64,000 nucleotides of DNA from positions 75,266,435 through 75,330,434 of the forward strand of contig JALGPY010000006.1 in NCBI GenBank assembly GCA_023055425.1. The letters run 5' to 3'. Source of the DNA: Linanthus parryae. Its lineage: Eukaryota > Streptophyta > Magnoliopsida > Ericales > Polemoniaceae. Below the pieces are notes generated by a model, which had not been told where the DNA came from, did not search any database, and was given only the letters and a program-made list of their open reading frames with translations. A program made the position numbers and the translations under genes. Positions 11,331-22,782 of the stretch are shown in pieces. Each line of letters begins with the position of its first letter. Within the stretch, counting starts at the first letter, position 1.

Positions 11331-12494
11331 TGTCCGTAGAAGTTGTTAATTTATTAAGTTAACAAACTTTATTGGCACCAAAATTTAAGCAGTTACACAA
11401 TAATATTACTTTTTGTGTAGTTCGGAAACTTCATCTATGCTTAAGTTTAAATAAACTTTAGAGGCGATCATCTCAGACCAAAACTAACAAAATCTAAACA
11501 TGGTTGTGATAACTGATGATAAAAAACCTTTGGAGCAGGAATAATTTGTGAAAAATATGACAACAGGGATGAGGCAAAGGCATACAAAATTCTAATTTCA
11601 GCAACAGTATTTACAGTGAGTAGCGAGCTTGAAACCCAATTGGCGTGTAAAATGTTTTCTTACAAAGTTGCAAAGAAACTTGTACCTGGTCGAGGATTAA
11701 AATCAAACACCCAGCAAATACAAATCTTGAAAAGAGAACACCTGAGAATGAACAAAAAGCAACACAAAATCTAATTTCAGCCATTGTGTCGAGTATGAGT
11801 ACCGAGTACGGAAGTAAAAGGCTTGCAAATAAATTTGTACAAAGAATATGTGTCAGGTTGAGGACTACAATCAATCACCTTGTGTGCATGGAATGGTCTG
11901 CCGGGCTGAGTTTTGAAAAGAAAGCGATTATGTTCACAGAGGAATCTGGAGAATAATAACACTTGCAAACTCAGATTAGGCAAATTGAATCGTGTAAACC
12001 AAGCTCTCTGGGAACGATATGGTAGAAAACACCATAATAGAATGGAGTAATTGCATTCCATGGTGCCTCTTCAGTTGCGAGAGAAAGGTTACGGAGTTGA
12101 AGAGGCAGAGAGCATAGCAGCGACTTAGCAAATCTGGAGACAAAAACAATTGACGGCCTCTCAGTTACCTGTAGAAAGTTTAGTGCTAGTTATTACAATA
12201 GTTATTAGTATTGCTTGTCAACAGTGCATTTTTTTGTTGATAAGAATTCTCATCAGTACGTTTGGATGATTGAGGGGTGGAAATTAATTATGTGAGTGAT
12301 GATTATGGTTGATGTTATTATGGAAAGCTCATATGCCACTTGTAATTTATATTCTCGAAATTCCAGTTGGGAAATCATGATTGGGCGGAAGTTTAAGGAG
12401 GTAATACACATGTCTTTATTAAGGAAAATTTGGAACGACAAATTGCAAATTCTGGTGCAATATTTGCACTTGGCTGCTTTTATATATATATAGA

Positions 12495-12991
12495 TTTTCA
12501 TGATTTTTCATATTTCTTCTCTTTTGTCATTTAGTCCCTGCAAAGACCCTTAGTAAACGGATCAGCCGAATATTTGCTTGACCGAACATAAACTATGATA
12601 ATAACATCATCACGGATTCATCTAACACAATCATGTCATAAGCCAATTTGACTAGATTTTCTATTAATTTTGTTATATGTTCTAAATATTGCAGTTTCAC
12701 AATCGCAATAGAAAGAAATAGATGATATCGGTTGTGGCCACAATTTTATATACCAATGGTAGAGTTTCAGTCGTTTTGCTTCTTTGTCTGCAGCAAATAA
12801 GGTTATAGATTCTGACTTCATTGTTGAATGGGATATACATGTTTGTTTCTTGGAAGCCCAATAGACTGCTTCACCTCCAAGCATAAAAATCCATAATGAA
12901 TTTGTCTTATTGTAACATGTGATAGTCATCCAACTAGCGTCTAGGTAACCCTCTAGTAGTGCCGGAACTTATTCAAGCTACACGTTGTTAC
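12495..12991 (-). pseudogene. Ty1/copia RNase H end, decayed (left part)
   Basis: The minus-strand reading gives VPALLEGYLDASW, then MLGGEAVYWASKKQTCISHS and a YVRSSKYSADPFTKGL motif. This is the copia RNase H core and the end of pol. Several stops are present. The upstream part of the same pol lies at 14652-14880, separated by the deleted gypsy element. The Helitron then cuts the downstream sequence at 12494/12495. Confidence 0.8.
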
Positions 12992-14651
12992 GGTTTACCT
13001 AACACGATAGTAATTTGAGACGCTATCATGTCTCCACGCAAACACACACGAACACGAAAAGTAAAAACGCGACACAATTTTATTTTGTTCCATTTGATTG
13101 ATTGATAAAATAATGAAACTATAATTTTTTAAATAGAGAAACTAACCTAAGAAGGATTGATCTAACAGGCTGTAAAAGAATCGACAAGAAAACCTGGGCT
13201 TACTTCGAATACTAAATAAATTAATTAACTAACTAACTAATCGTAATAACGCAAAAAATTAATTAAATAAATAAATAAGGAAATACTAACTAACTACTAA
13301 CTAACTATATAACTAATATTAATTCAAGGTAAAGATACGATTGACCCGTATCAACTCCCCTGCGGTTGACAATAACCTTGTCCTCAAGGTGAATGTGTGA
13401 AAAATCTTTGAGATGTCTTGTACCTCTGGCATACGTTTTTCGGGATCAAATGGATGGAGGACGACTTTAGAATAGCAGTTTGGAGGACAAATCCTGAAAT
13501 TGGAGGTAAAAAACGAACTCGGGGGTCGAAAAACCCTACGAAGGAGCCGCCGGCTAAAATTGAGTCGATAGCTCCAAACGAGTTGAACAAAAGTTGCATA
13601 GCCGAGAGGAAGTTGAGCCGAATAGGATCCGTTTTGGAGCCAAACCCAGCCCGTCGACTTGATCGAGCCAAAATCCGGTTGTCTCTAATCGCGAAGGCGG
13701 ACAGGATTATTGGGTGTGTTCCACGGCCGGCGGGTGGCGCCTGAGGCCAGTGATGGTTGTGGCATGGTTTCCAGAGTTTTCTGCCACTCCGTCCAAGTAT
13801 TAGAGCGACGAAAAATTTCCGGAATCGGGGATCTTGTACATCGGTTGGGTCTGGTTCAACGTGAAGGTGACATTGGTTTCGGGTGCTTATTCGTCATCGG
13901 TCGTTGCTGGTTTTGGACGCCAAATTTGCGTCTTCTGGAGGCTGCTTCGATGGTGATTGTCGTTGGAGGTTCTGAAGCTCTGATTCATGCCCTGGCTCAG
14001 GCTCCTCCAGTGGCGGCAATGAAGGAAGGACGTTGTGCTCTACGGGATCGGGTTTTTCCTACTTCTCCTGTGGCGATGGCGCAAAGGACTATGATGTAGT
14101 TGGTGGTGGTGTAGGTTGTTCTTCGTGCGAAAGCGGCAGTTGCAACGTGTTCAAACGGTTCACCATTCTGTCTAATGTGATTTCGATGTCCTTGAGTGCG
14201 GCTATCACTTAATTAAATTGATTGGCGAAAGCACCAACTTTCCTGCCATGAGGGGTTCACCAGCTAGGAATGGTGAACAACAATGAAAGCATCAATTTTT
14301 TAGTGTTTACCTAACACGATAGCAATTAGAGACGCTATCAAGTCTTCACACGAACACAAAAAGTAAAAAATACGACACAATTTTAATTCTTCTCTTTGAT
14401 TGATTGAGAAATAATGAAACCACAACTGTTAAAATAGAGAAACTAACCCTGGAAGGATCGACCTAACGGGCCGAGAAAGAACCGACAATAAAAGCCAGGC
14501 TTACTTCGACTACTAAATTAATTAATTAACTAACTAACTAACTAATAATAATAACGCGAAAAAGTAATTAAATAAATAAGGAAATACAAAATAATTAATT
14601 AAGGAAATAAATAACTAATATTAAATGCGAAGATACGATTGAACAGTGTCA
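12992..14651 (-). mobile_element. Internally deleted Ty3/gypsy element (non-autonomous)
   Basis: Two LTR copies in the same orientation bound about 950 bp of internal DNA. The 5' LTR (14651-14304) starts TGACACTGTTCAATCG. The 3' LTR (13353-12992) starts TGATACGGGTCAATCG and follows a purine tract CCGCAGGGGAGT. The internal region keeps a gag-like start on the minus strand (ALKDIEITLDRMVNRLNTLQ, near 14210-14145) and a short C-terminal remnant next to the purine tract. Protease to integrase is absent. It interrupts a copia pol. No clean target duplication could be read, so the outer edges are good only to a few bases. Confidence 0.7.
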
Positions 14652-14880
14652 CAATTCTTCTTGAGATATCCAAGGGTTCTTCCAACAACTTTTGAATGCA
14701 CGGTAATAGAATTACTTGTGTATATTGCAAGTTTAAAAATTTCAAAGGAAATATCTGGTTCACTGCAACGCATTGTGCACATTAATCTCACAATGACACT
14801 AGCATACTCGAACTGAAAAACCACTCTGCCATCTTTTACTCAATTTTATCGAAGAATAATAGGGTGAGTTTGCTTCTTTA
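14652..14880 (-). pseudogene. Ty1/copia pol fragment (end of RT, decayed; right part)
   Basis: The minus-strand frame reads FQFEYASVIVRLMCTMRCSE and then SEPDISFEIFKLAIYTSN. This matches the copia region between RT and RNase H (usual form QLEYA..IGSLMY....RPDIA). It ends in GRTLGYLKKNC exactly where the gypsy-derived insertion starts, and continues at 12991. Confidence 0.75.
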
Positions 14881-16738
14881 AATTATCATTGTTTAAATTT
14901 AAGAGGAAACCTCTCTATGTACTGGATCATGAGTCATAAAGAGTAGCTCGGAGTATCGAGCCACTTTTCATAAAGAATAACTTGGAATTTCAACCCACTT
15001 TCATTGATTTGGGAGTTTCGTGGCTACTTTGAGTTTGATTTGAGAAAACCCGTTGTGAATTGGATCATGAGCCACAAAAAGTAACTTGGAGTATTTAGCA
15101 TCAGTTTTTCATAGAGTAAAGCAAATCTCAATTCCATCATGTTTTGGCGGAGTTATGAAGTCCCAAAAATGACAAGTTTCAAGCTATCCAACACTTGGAA
15201 ACAATTTAAGCTTCTGAAACTCTCACATCATACATACTTTGTTGCCGCTTTGAGATAAGTTAAATATTGAATAGACAGTCAAGATAATTATAGATTTGTA
15301 GAGGGAATTTCAAAGATTATATAGTATTTAACATAATCCAAATCTCTCAAAAATTGAGCAAGTTATGGTGGTCCAAAGTTTGGGTAAATTCATAGTTCTT
15401 GACTTGGCAGCAACTTGGCAGTTATGTTTGATGAATTAAAGGTTGATGCATGCCTCCATAGTTACAAGAGATTTGTAGCATTAAGCATGATGTGTTTAGT
15501 TGAAGCTTATGCCATCATATATTGAATGATATACATGAATCAAAAGTTGACAAAAATTTCACGAGAAGTGGCAGCCCATATTTTTTCTTCATTTTGCAGC
15601 AACTTCATCGTCGGTTTTATATCATTTAGAGATTGATTTGAAAGAAGTAATTTTCACAATATTTTAGAGGTTTATATGGGAGTACATAGAACAAAAAGTC
15701 ACTCTAAATTTATTAGTATAGATAGAATTATAACCAACACAACTTGCACCAAAAACCCAAGTTTTAAGGCCGCTCATTGCAATAGTCACATCCGTGACTT
15801 TGGACACAACAATAGTTCAGTTAGAATGTGTTTTAGTATATAACAACAAGTGGAAACCAGTGAGTTATACGTTGGGATCATGTTGCAACAATTGGTTTCA
15901 CAAACCATTGATAGAGGGGAAGTTATTAGTTCTGAAACATCGGGACAAATATGTCAAAAAAATTACTCAACCCAATAAATCTTTGCTCAGTTCCAATTAT
16001 GTGTGGACTTTCAAGATCTTCTCACAGTCGGCAATGGTGTTTCCCCGCGGAAACTCTGCCTAGGTTCTGACAACATTTGGTGTTTTGAGAGAATCACCGG
16101 CTGAAAAACGTGAATTGAGCTCGCCAATACGAAAGGAACACAACACAATCGATTAGATGGACGAAAACATGGTGATGAGGAAGAATTTGAAAATTTTCCA
16201 GTAAAAGGGTTCTTGTTGTTTCTTTCAAATTCCAAATTAGCTACCCACCTAAATACGAAACTAAAATAGGAGTAATTATCCTTGCGTTGAAGGATTCCTC
16301 TAATTGAAGCGTTTCTTGGAAAAGAGTAGTTGTAATGGTAGTTGTCATGGTTTTGGTGGTGGTTTCTGGTGGGAATTTAGAGCATTTAAATGCTTCGCTT
16401 TCATTTCTCCTCATTAACTTGTTTGAGAGAGTATTTATAGACTTATAAGGGTAGTCGTAGTTGCCCACCTCAATGGTGAGGTGTCCTCAAGGTGGATGGC
16501 TTGTTGACACCTCAATGGGTCTCATGTGCAGTATTAGAAACTACAAGGTTACCTTTAGCTATAAGTTTCTAACTTTCTAAAGTTTCAAAGTTCTCCCCTT
16601 TGGTTATAGCATCTCAACTGATTATTCATAAATTCCCACTTTGACAGATATCATCTGGCACTGAAGCTTGGAAATTTACACAGTGACCATAAAGTTTTTA
16701 ATTTGTTTCACTTTAACCCATACTAATTTTTAGGGTAA
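14880..16738 (-). repeat. Decayed LTR block of a Ty3/gypsy element
   Basis: On the minus strand the block opens TGTATTACCCTAAAAATTAG at 16738, right after a GGGGACGCAG...GTTAGGGGGTAGAA tract (16739-16775). This junction is typical of chromovirus-type gypsy elements. A TATAAATA box lies near 16430. The part 14980-15710 is clearly related to 32190-32880, so at least two copies of this LTR family exist in the window. The left edge is uncertain. Confidence 0.5.
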
Positions 16739-19454
16739 TACATTCTACCCCCTAACAAGAATCTGCGTCCCCGAAGATCTCACATCACTCCGTAGTCTTT
16801 CTGATCCTTAATCTTATGAAATTTAATGTTCTTCATCTCTTTCCTCGTCCTCTCATGCGGTAACGTCTTAGAATATATAAAAAAGTTTGTTAGTGCTAGT
16901 CCAGCTACTCATAATGTTTCCTCGTCCCGTGGTACAACATTTGTTTGCTTCGTCTGATCGTCAGTAAACACATGACATGATAAATTATAATAGTATATCC
17001 CACATGCATCCTGCCTGGGGTGTTTTTATGATGCTGACATGTTTTTTTCATCGCTCAACCTTTGGTTGGCTTGCCCCACAATTAGTAGTTCTCAGAGTTT
17101 CTACCATAATATTGATCTCCAAACTAGATCACTAGGCCCCAAGATTCATACTCATTTGCCTTAGTCTTTAAAACCATCGATGGATGTTCAAATATTTTAC
17201 CTCTTCTGTTATACCATTTGCCATTCGCCCGAGCTCTAAGATCATTTAATCCTCCACGGTTCTTTTGTTGGTCTTAATCGTATTTGTTAAAACTTACAAC
17301 TCATTAATTTTAAAACTCTTATTTGTTCTCCAAAACTATCTTGGTATAAATGTCTTTAAGCACTAGACATATCCTTTGTGAGACTCTTCCATTCTCATTA
17401 CTCCTCCACAACCATTGTGTTCTTTGACTTTATGAGTTGACCACTCTTTTTTCTAATTTAACCATAACTGATAAAATTCGTCGACGATACTCAATCAATT
17501 GTAAGTACTTTTCCCAATGGCGCCTATGTTTCCTCTTATAATGTATAACACCTCAAGACCTACTAATATCTCTATCTAACGTCGTTACATATTTCACTCA
17601 TTATAACTTATTAATAACCAATATCATGATACACTTAAATTTCTTGGCTAACCTCAGGATACCATAACCAACCATAAATTTTTACTCATAAACCTTTCAT
17701 GTTTTTTACACCCCGTGGAACACTTACATGAATTTGCGAAACTGACTGTGATTAACAAGTCCTATACATCCCTTTCTTAATTCCACAATCCATTTCCCTT
17801 CCTCGGTACTCTACTCCTTATGATCATGTATTACATACGTAAATCGCAACTATAGGTTCAACATTCTTTACTTTGTACTGTGACTTCTACCATTTATGTA
17901 TATGAGATACTATGAACCATCATTTCCCCTTAAAGCGGTTTACTCATATAATCCTTAGTCTTACACCTTGAACCTGAAAATCCTCTTTGACATCCTGATT
18001 TAAAATTCTTGAAACAACTCTACCCTGATAATTATGAGTATATCCTCTATATACTCTTCTCAATACTCTTGTACCACCCGAGCCCATCACTCCAATTTCC
18101 AAAAATTCCAACTTCCTCATTATTGTAACCCACTTAGATTAAGCTCCTTTCGTGAAATGATCATTTCCTAGTTCTACACTTTTTCCAAAGTATATCTGAA
18201 AAGAGAATTCCTGAGTCTAACTTACTCGCATTCTTGTCTCATAACCTCAAAAAATTTATAGCCACACCTATTTGTCATACTTATAACTCAATCCCCTACT
18301 AGTAAGTCGTAACCATATGTTACTCGGTATTTCAATACTTCTCATCCTCATATCTGGGATGCATGAACAAGGTCATCCAGCTTTGATTATGTACAACAAT
18401 CTAATCTCTCTAGTCCTGGTCAGTTTTCATGAAACAATCATATGTCGGCTTCCCTGCTATTAACATAAATCAAGATAATATCAGTGCTATCATGCAACAT
18501 ATTCTCTATGCCAACATCTTACCGAATTCTGGATCATTCCGGTTTCAATATCATCCATATAGAATTCCACAACAATTGCTCCTTCCCAGAATCATGTATT
18601 TTTTCTCATTATGCAAAGTGATGGAAAAATTATGAACCTCATCCAAAAGTTCCAACTCTATAGGCCTATATGGAAAAGATATACACATATAGCACTCTCG
18701 GCAGTGCTCTCCCCAACCATCATATTCTAGTTTTAGTCTTGTCTCTTATCAAGTTAGAATTTAAAAAAACTAGCCACCTATTAGTTGAATTTTTAATTAT
18801 GTTTTTTCACATAACCGAAGCTATGCTACCATTTGTAACACCCACACCCCTAAGAGATAGGAAAACTACCAGAAAACCCCTAGACTCACTGGAGTGTACC
18901 CCGATAAGGCTCATAAATTCCCCGGTAATGAGTTAAATACTAACGATTCTACTACGTGATAGAATTAAAGAAACTGATAATCTAAAAGAGAAAGGTTACA
19001 GTTATACTTTTAAATGTTACAGATATGTGATACTGTAAGCTATCCATTTGACTCTACCTCCCATTTCCCCTTGTGCTCTTCTTTAAAGTTACGAAAACAG
19101 ATAGACAATTAAGTTTGTTAGAATAGTTTAATAATTTGTATAACTCATAAGGAAAACACTTAATACAGAATTCTAAAAATTTTAACATAAGATTTATCCT
19201 GATATATATACCATAGGTCACATATATAGAGTTAAATGTTACTTATATCCCATAGAAAAATAAACCCACCCATAACATACACAACCACACCATCCTTATA
19301 TAGAGAATTCAAAATCCCACCACCCAGAAGGTCGTGAGGACTATAATTACTTCCGAAAAGGAATGCTTAATCAATCCACCAAGACAAACTAGTCATTAAG
19401 TGTGCATGGCACGCTCCAAACTGTAAGTGTACAGTTGTCGGTGCCGTATTAATT
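16739..19454. other. Degenerate AT-rich sequence, probably decayed gypsy internal DNA
   Basis: The right-hand neighbour of the LTR at 16738 should be the 3' end of a minus-strand gypsy element, but I could not read a convincing pol domain. A TGTAACACCCACACCCC motif at about 18837 resembles the start of another plus-strand gypsy LTR. No intact gene is seen. Confidence 0.4.
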
Positions 19455-19681
19455 CCGGAAATCTGGGTTGTCGAACCCAAAGGACTTCAATGTAAACTAG
19501 CTATTGATTCTTAACCTTGTGTGGGCTAGCAATTTGAATTTTTTTTTACTAATTCTACTTAAAATTAAATTGCTGATGAGTTAACCGATTGTAGGTTCGC
19601 ACATTAACGAGGACGATTTAAAAGGTTACTGATTGAAGACAAGTACTAGGAATTCTCTCGTGGATCACTAGGAATGCTATG

Positions 19682-20906
19682 TGAAAGTTCAAAGCAGTTT
19701 CAATTATTCAAAGACTTGAAATAGCTAGTCTATTTCAAGGCCTTGAAACAGCTTTCAAAGCCTTAAAACTGACTGAGACATATAAGCATAAACTTAGGGG
19801 GAGTTTCTGATTCTGTTTGAACTCCTAAACCCCTGTGCTTGATCTATTATAACTTGATGATGAAAGACACAGTATTTTGATATGTTTAACATTGCCTGAT
19901 CCATCTGTTTGACTTAGTTTTGCAGGGAAATTTTATTTCCTATTTTGCAGGTATTATTTCCTAAACCTGAGTTTTGCAGGGAAGGAAATTCTGGGTTGAT
20001 TTGATTCTGCAATCAATCTAATGATTGTAACAGTTCTCAACATGTTTATGGACAAGATCATATCAGTATCCCTGAAGCAACTATCCGTTGGAGAAGACTG
20101 TTATAGAAGTCAAAGTTGTTGCCTACAAAATAGGAAAGTTTGTTGCTGAAGATCTTATAGATTTGTAATCAAGTGAGATGTATATAAGAAGCTCAGTTTG
20201 AAGCATTTAGAGATAAAACTAAACGGACAAAAGCTAAAGGCACTGAAAATACATTCAAGGATTATCATTCTTTCCCAATCCAAGCATTTGAAGAACACTG
20301 CACTCTCATTGCAGTTTCACTTTATGTGTTCTTCATCTCTGAACTTTATTTGTATATCATTCTTATACTATTTCTGTTCTTGTTATCAAGGATTCTTCAA
20401 GGTGAACAATAGAGAATTCTTATTTAATCAGATATCTAGAGCAGGTACTAGATAGGTTAGTGAGAACCACAAGCTGTAATAGAGTAAGGCATCTCACTGT
20501 GCTTGAGATCTAGGGCTTAGCTGTTGATTAATAAGAATTGAGTTGAAAATCCTGCAGTGAGAATATCCCTGAGGTAGATACGTAGGTCCAAGTGGACTGA
20601 ACTCTATATATCCTGTGTCCCTTTTTTACTTTTCTGTTACAAATCTAGAACTTGTGCAGCATTCAAAACAGTTTCATTTCAAGGGTTTGAAACTCTTTTC
20701 AAGGCCATGAAATAGACTTATTTTTCTGTTTACTCTAATCGTTTTATTCCAAGGGCTTGAAACTCATTTCAAGGACTTGAATCTCTTTATAAATCTTTTG
20801 AAACCACTACTCTTGCAAAGTTAGAAAAAGTTTGCATACTCTATTCAACCCCCGCCCGCCTTCTAGAGTATTGATCTTGTATTTCTAACTACTGTACACC
20901 CCTTCA
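19682..20906 (+). repeat. 5' LTR of Sirevirus-like element
   Basis: Runs from TGAAAGTTCAAAGCAG to CACCCCTTCA. The TATA box TATATAAG is at 20181-20188. The LTR carries perfect or near copies of TTTCAAGGCCTTGAAA near both ends (19733-19748, 20685-20790). It is directly followed by a degenerate initiator-tRNA primer-binding site. Confidence 0.9.
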
Positions 20907-20907
20907 A

Positions 20908-20920
20908 TTGGTATAAAAGC
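20908..20920 (+). other. Primer-binding site (tRNA-Met type, degenerate)
   Basis: TTGGTATAAAAGC follows the 5' LTR. The standard copia form is TGGTATCAGAGC, so two or three bases have changed. Confidence 0.6.
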
Positions 20921-20937
20921 TTGTATCTGTGCATAGA

Positions 20938-22760
20938 TTTAACCATCTCGTGATTATGAGTACTGTAGGTGATGGTGGTTTCTCAGAGGGAAGAGAGGCT
21001 AACAGACCTCCTCTCTTCTGTGGAGAAAATTTTGTCCACTGGAAAGCATTGATGAAAATGTTCATTATTGATCAAGATATGGAACTCTGGACTATCATCC
21101 AGAATGGTCATCACACTTTCTACACAGAGAAGGATGGGATTAAAACTCCCAAATCTGAAAACACTCTCTCTTCATCTGAATTAGAGCAATTTTCAAAGAA
21201 TTATAAAGCTATGAATCTCTTATTATGTGCTTTGGGTGCAGATGAATTCAACAGGATCTCAAGCTGCAAAACCTTGTGGTGACTTTTGAAGGAACCAGCA
21301 AGATCAACATATATCTAAGGCAATATGAGCTATTCAAAATGAATGGAGATGAGACAATCAGATACATGTTCAAAAGGTTCACTGACATTGTTAACAACCT
21401 TGATTCACTGGGAAAACATATTTCCAATGAAGAGAAGGTGAGGAAGATTCTAAGAAGTCTTCCAAAGGCAAAATGGGAACCAAAGACTACTGCTATTGAA
21501 GAAGCTCAAGATCTCTCATCACTTCAACTTGATGACCTACAAGGGAAGCACCTTACACATGAGATATCCATGAATGAAGTTTATAGAGAACTACCTGAAG
21601 GTGTCAAGAACTTGGCTCTCAAGGCTAAGGAGAATGAGACAATTCAAAGCCATGAATCTGAGGATGATGATGAAGATCAAATTGCTCTGATTTCCAAAGC
21701 CTTGACCAGAATTCTTAAAATGAAGAAAAGTTTTGGAAACAAGGACTTCAACAGAGAAAGACACAGATCCTCCAATAGAAAAGACTACAAAGGTAAATCT
21801 TCTTCACATAATAATAAGCCTGAAGTCATGAATTGCTTCGAGTGTGGTGATGCATGACACTTGATACGAGATTGTCCACACAAGAAAAGCAAGAACTTTC
21901 AGAAGAAAGATCGTGATAGAAGAAATAAAGCTATGATAGCTCCATGGAGTGATTCAGATACCTCAAGTGACTCTGAATCTATAGAAGAACATGCCAGCCT
22001 ATGCTTTATGGCCAAGCATGATGAAAGTTCTGAAAAGAACATTGAGGTAATGGTAAATTGCTTGATTTCAGAACAACTAGAAGTCATCTCTGATTATATT
22101 AGAACAATGCTTTTAAATGAAGAGGATTATATGAAAGAAATTAGAGCTTTGAAAGAAAAATTTCATGAGCAAGAAAAATAAAATTTACTTCTTTTTTGTC
22201 TAAATCAGAATCTTGAAATCTCTCAGAAGAAAACTGGCATTGATTTCAAGGCCTTGAAAACCAGTTTCAAAGCCTTGAAAACACAAGTCAAGGAAGTAGT
22301 CATTGAGAACTCTCTCTTGAGTGACATCAGTGTTAATCTAAGATATCAAGTTGATGAATTGGATAAATAAAAGACTACTCTAACTTAGAAACTTCAATAA
22401 TCTGAATTAGTCAAAACAAAACTTTCAGGCTCAGAACACAACTTGAACTTTATTCTTGGAAGTAGCTTGAAGTCTGTTCACAAAACTGGTATTGGATACA
22501 ATCCAAGTTTTCCAAAGAAAAACAATACCAGATTAGTGAAAGATGGAAGCAAAACATGTCATAAATGTCATTATGGCAATAAGATTAGCCATGTTAGAAT
22601 GACTTGTCCTTTTAGAAGAAGAGACCCTCGCATTACGAGGAACACTTTTCCCTTCCAACTCAAAGGACAAGTTAGACAGATTTGAGTTCCTAAAGGGGTT
22701 AGACCACCTAACATGGTTGACCCTGAATATGAATCTAAATTCAGCACTTGGTCTAACAGC
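20938..22760 (+). pseudogene. Sirevirus-like gag, broken
   Basis: The capsid-type start reads RPPLFCGENFVHWKALMKMF, typical of plant copia gag. A small deletion after NRISSCK shifts the frame at about 21276, and the reading resumes with LRQYELFKMNGDETIRYMFK. A zinc knuckle, CFECGDA-stop-HLIRDCP, keeps the CCHC spacing but has a TGA inside it at 21855. The long C-terminal part is acidic, then a helical stretch carries a duplicated FKALKT repeat (about 22244-22285), which is encoded by the palindromic motif. A second cysteine cluster (CHKCHYGNKISHVRMTC, about 22556-22607) follows. The long gag tail is usual for Sireviruses. Confidence 0.85.
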
Positions 22761-22782
22761 TAGATAAGGCAGTGAATGGTGT

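Larger units (their letters stand above)
8568..12494 (-). mobile_element. Helitron carrying an RPA70-like pseudogene
   Basis: On the minus strand the element starts TCTATATATATATAAAAGC (from 12494) and ends CTAG (8571-8568). A hairpin, ACCCGC pairing with GCGGGT around a short loop (8578-8597), sits 6 bases before the CTAG. The flanking bases are A on the 5' side and T on the 3' side, the classic A|T Helitron target. Removing it joins copia-derived sequence on either side. Length is 3.9 kb including an 837-bp hAT insertion. No Rep/helicase is present, so it is non-autonomous. A diverged direct repeat lies at about 11575-11720 and 11760-11885, upstream of the RPA exons. Confidence 0.8.

Noticed and set aside
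13710..14099. 129-residue plus-strand frame
   Set aside because: It lies antisense within the internal region of the deleted minus-strand gypsy element, and no domain is visible.
15794..16063. Plus-strand frame with a vague RNase H-like stretch (IVQLECVLVYNNKWKPVSYT)
   Set aside because: The surrounding sequence is a minus-strand LTR, no catalytic residues can be placed, and the similarity is too weak to support a call.
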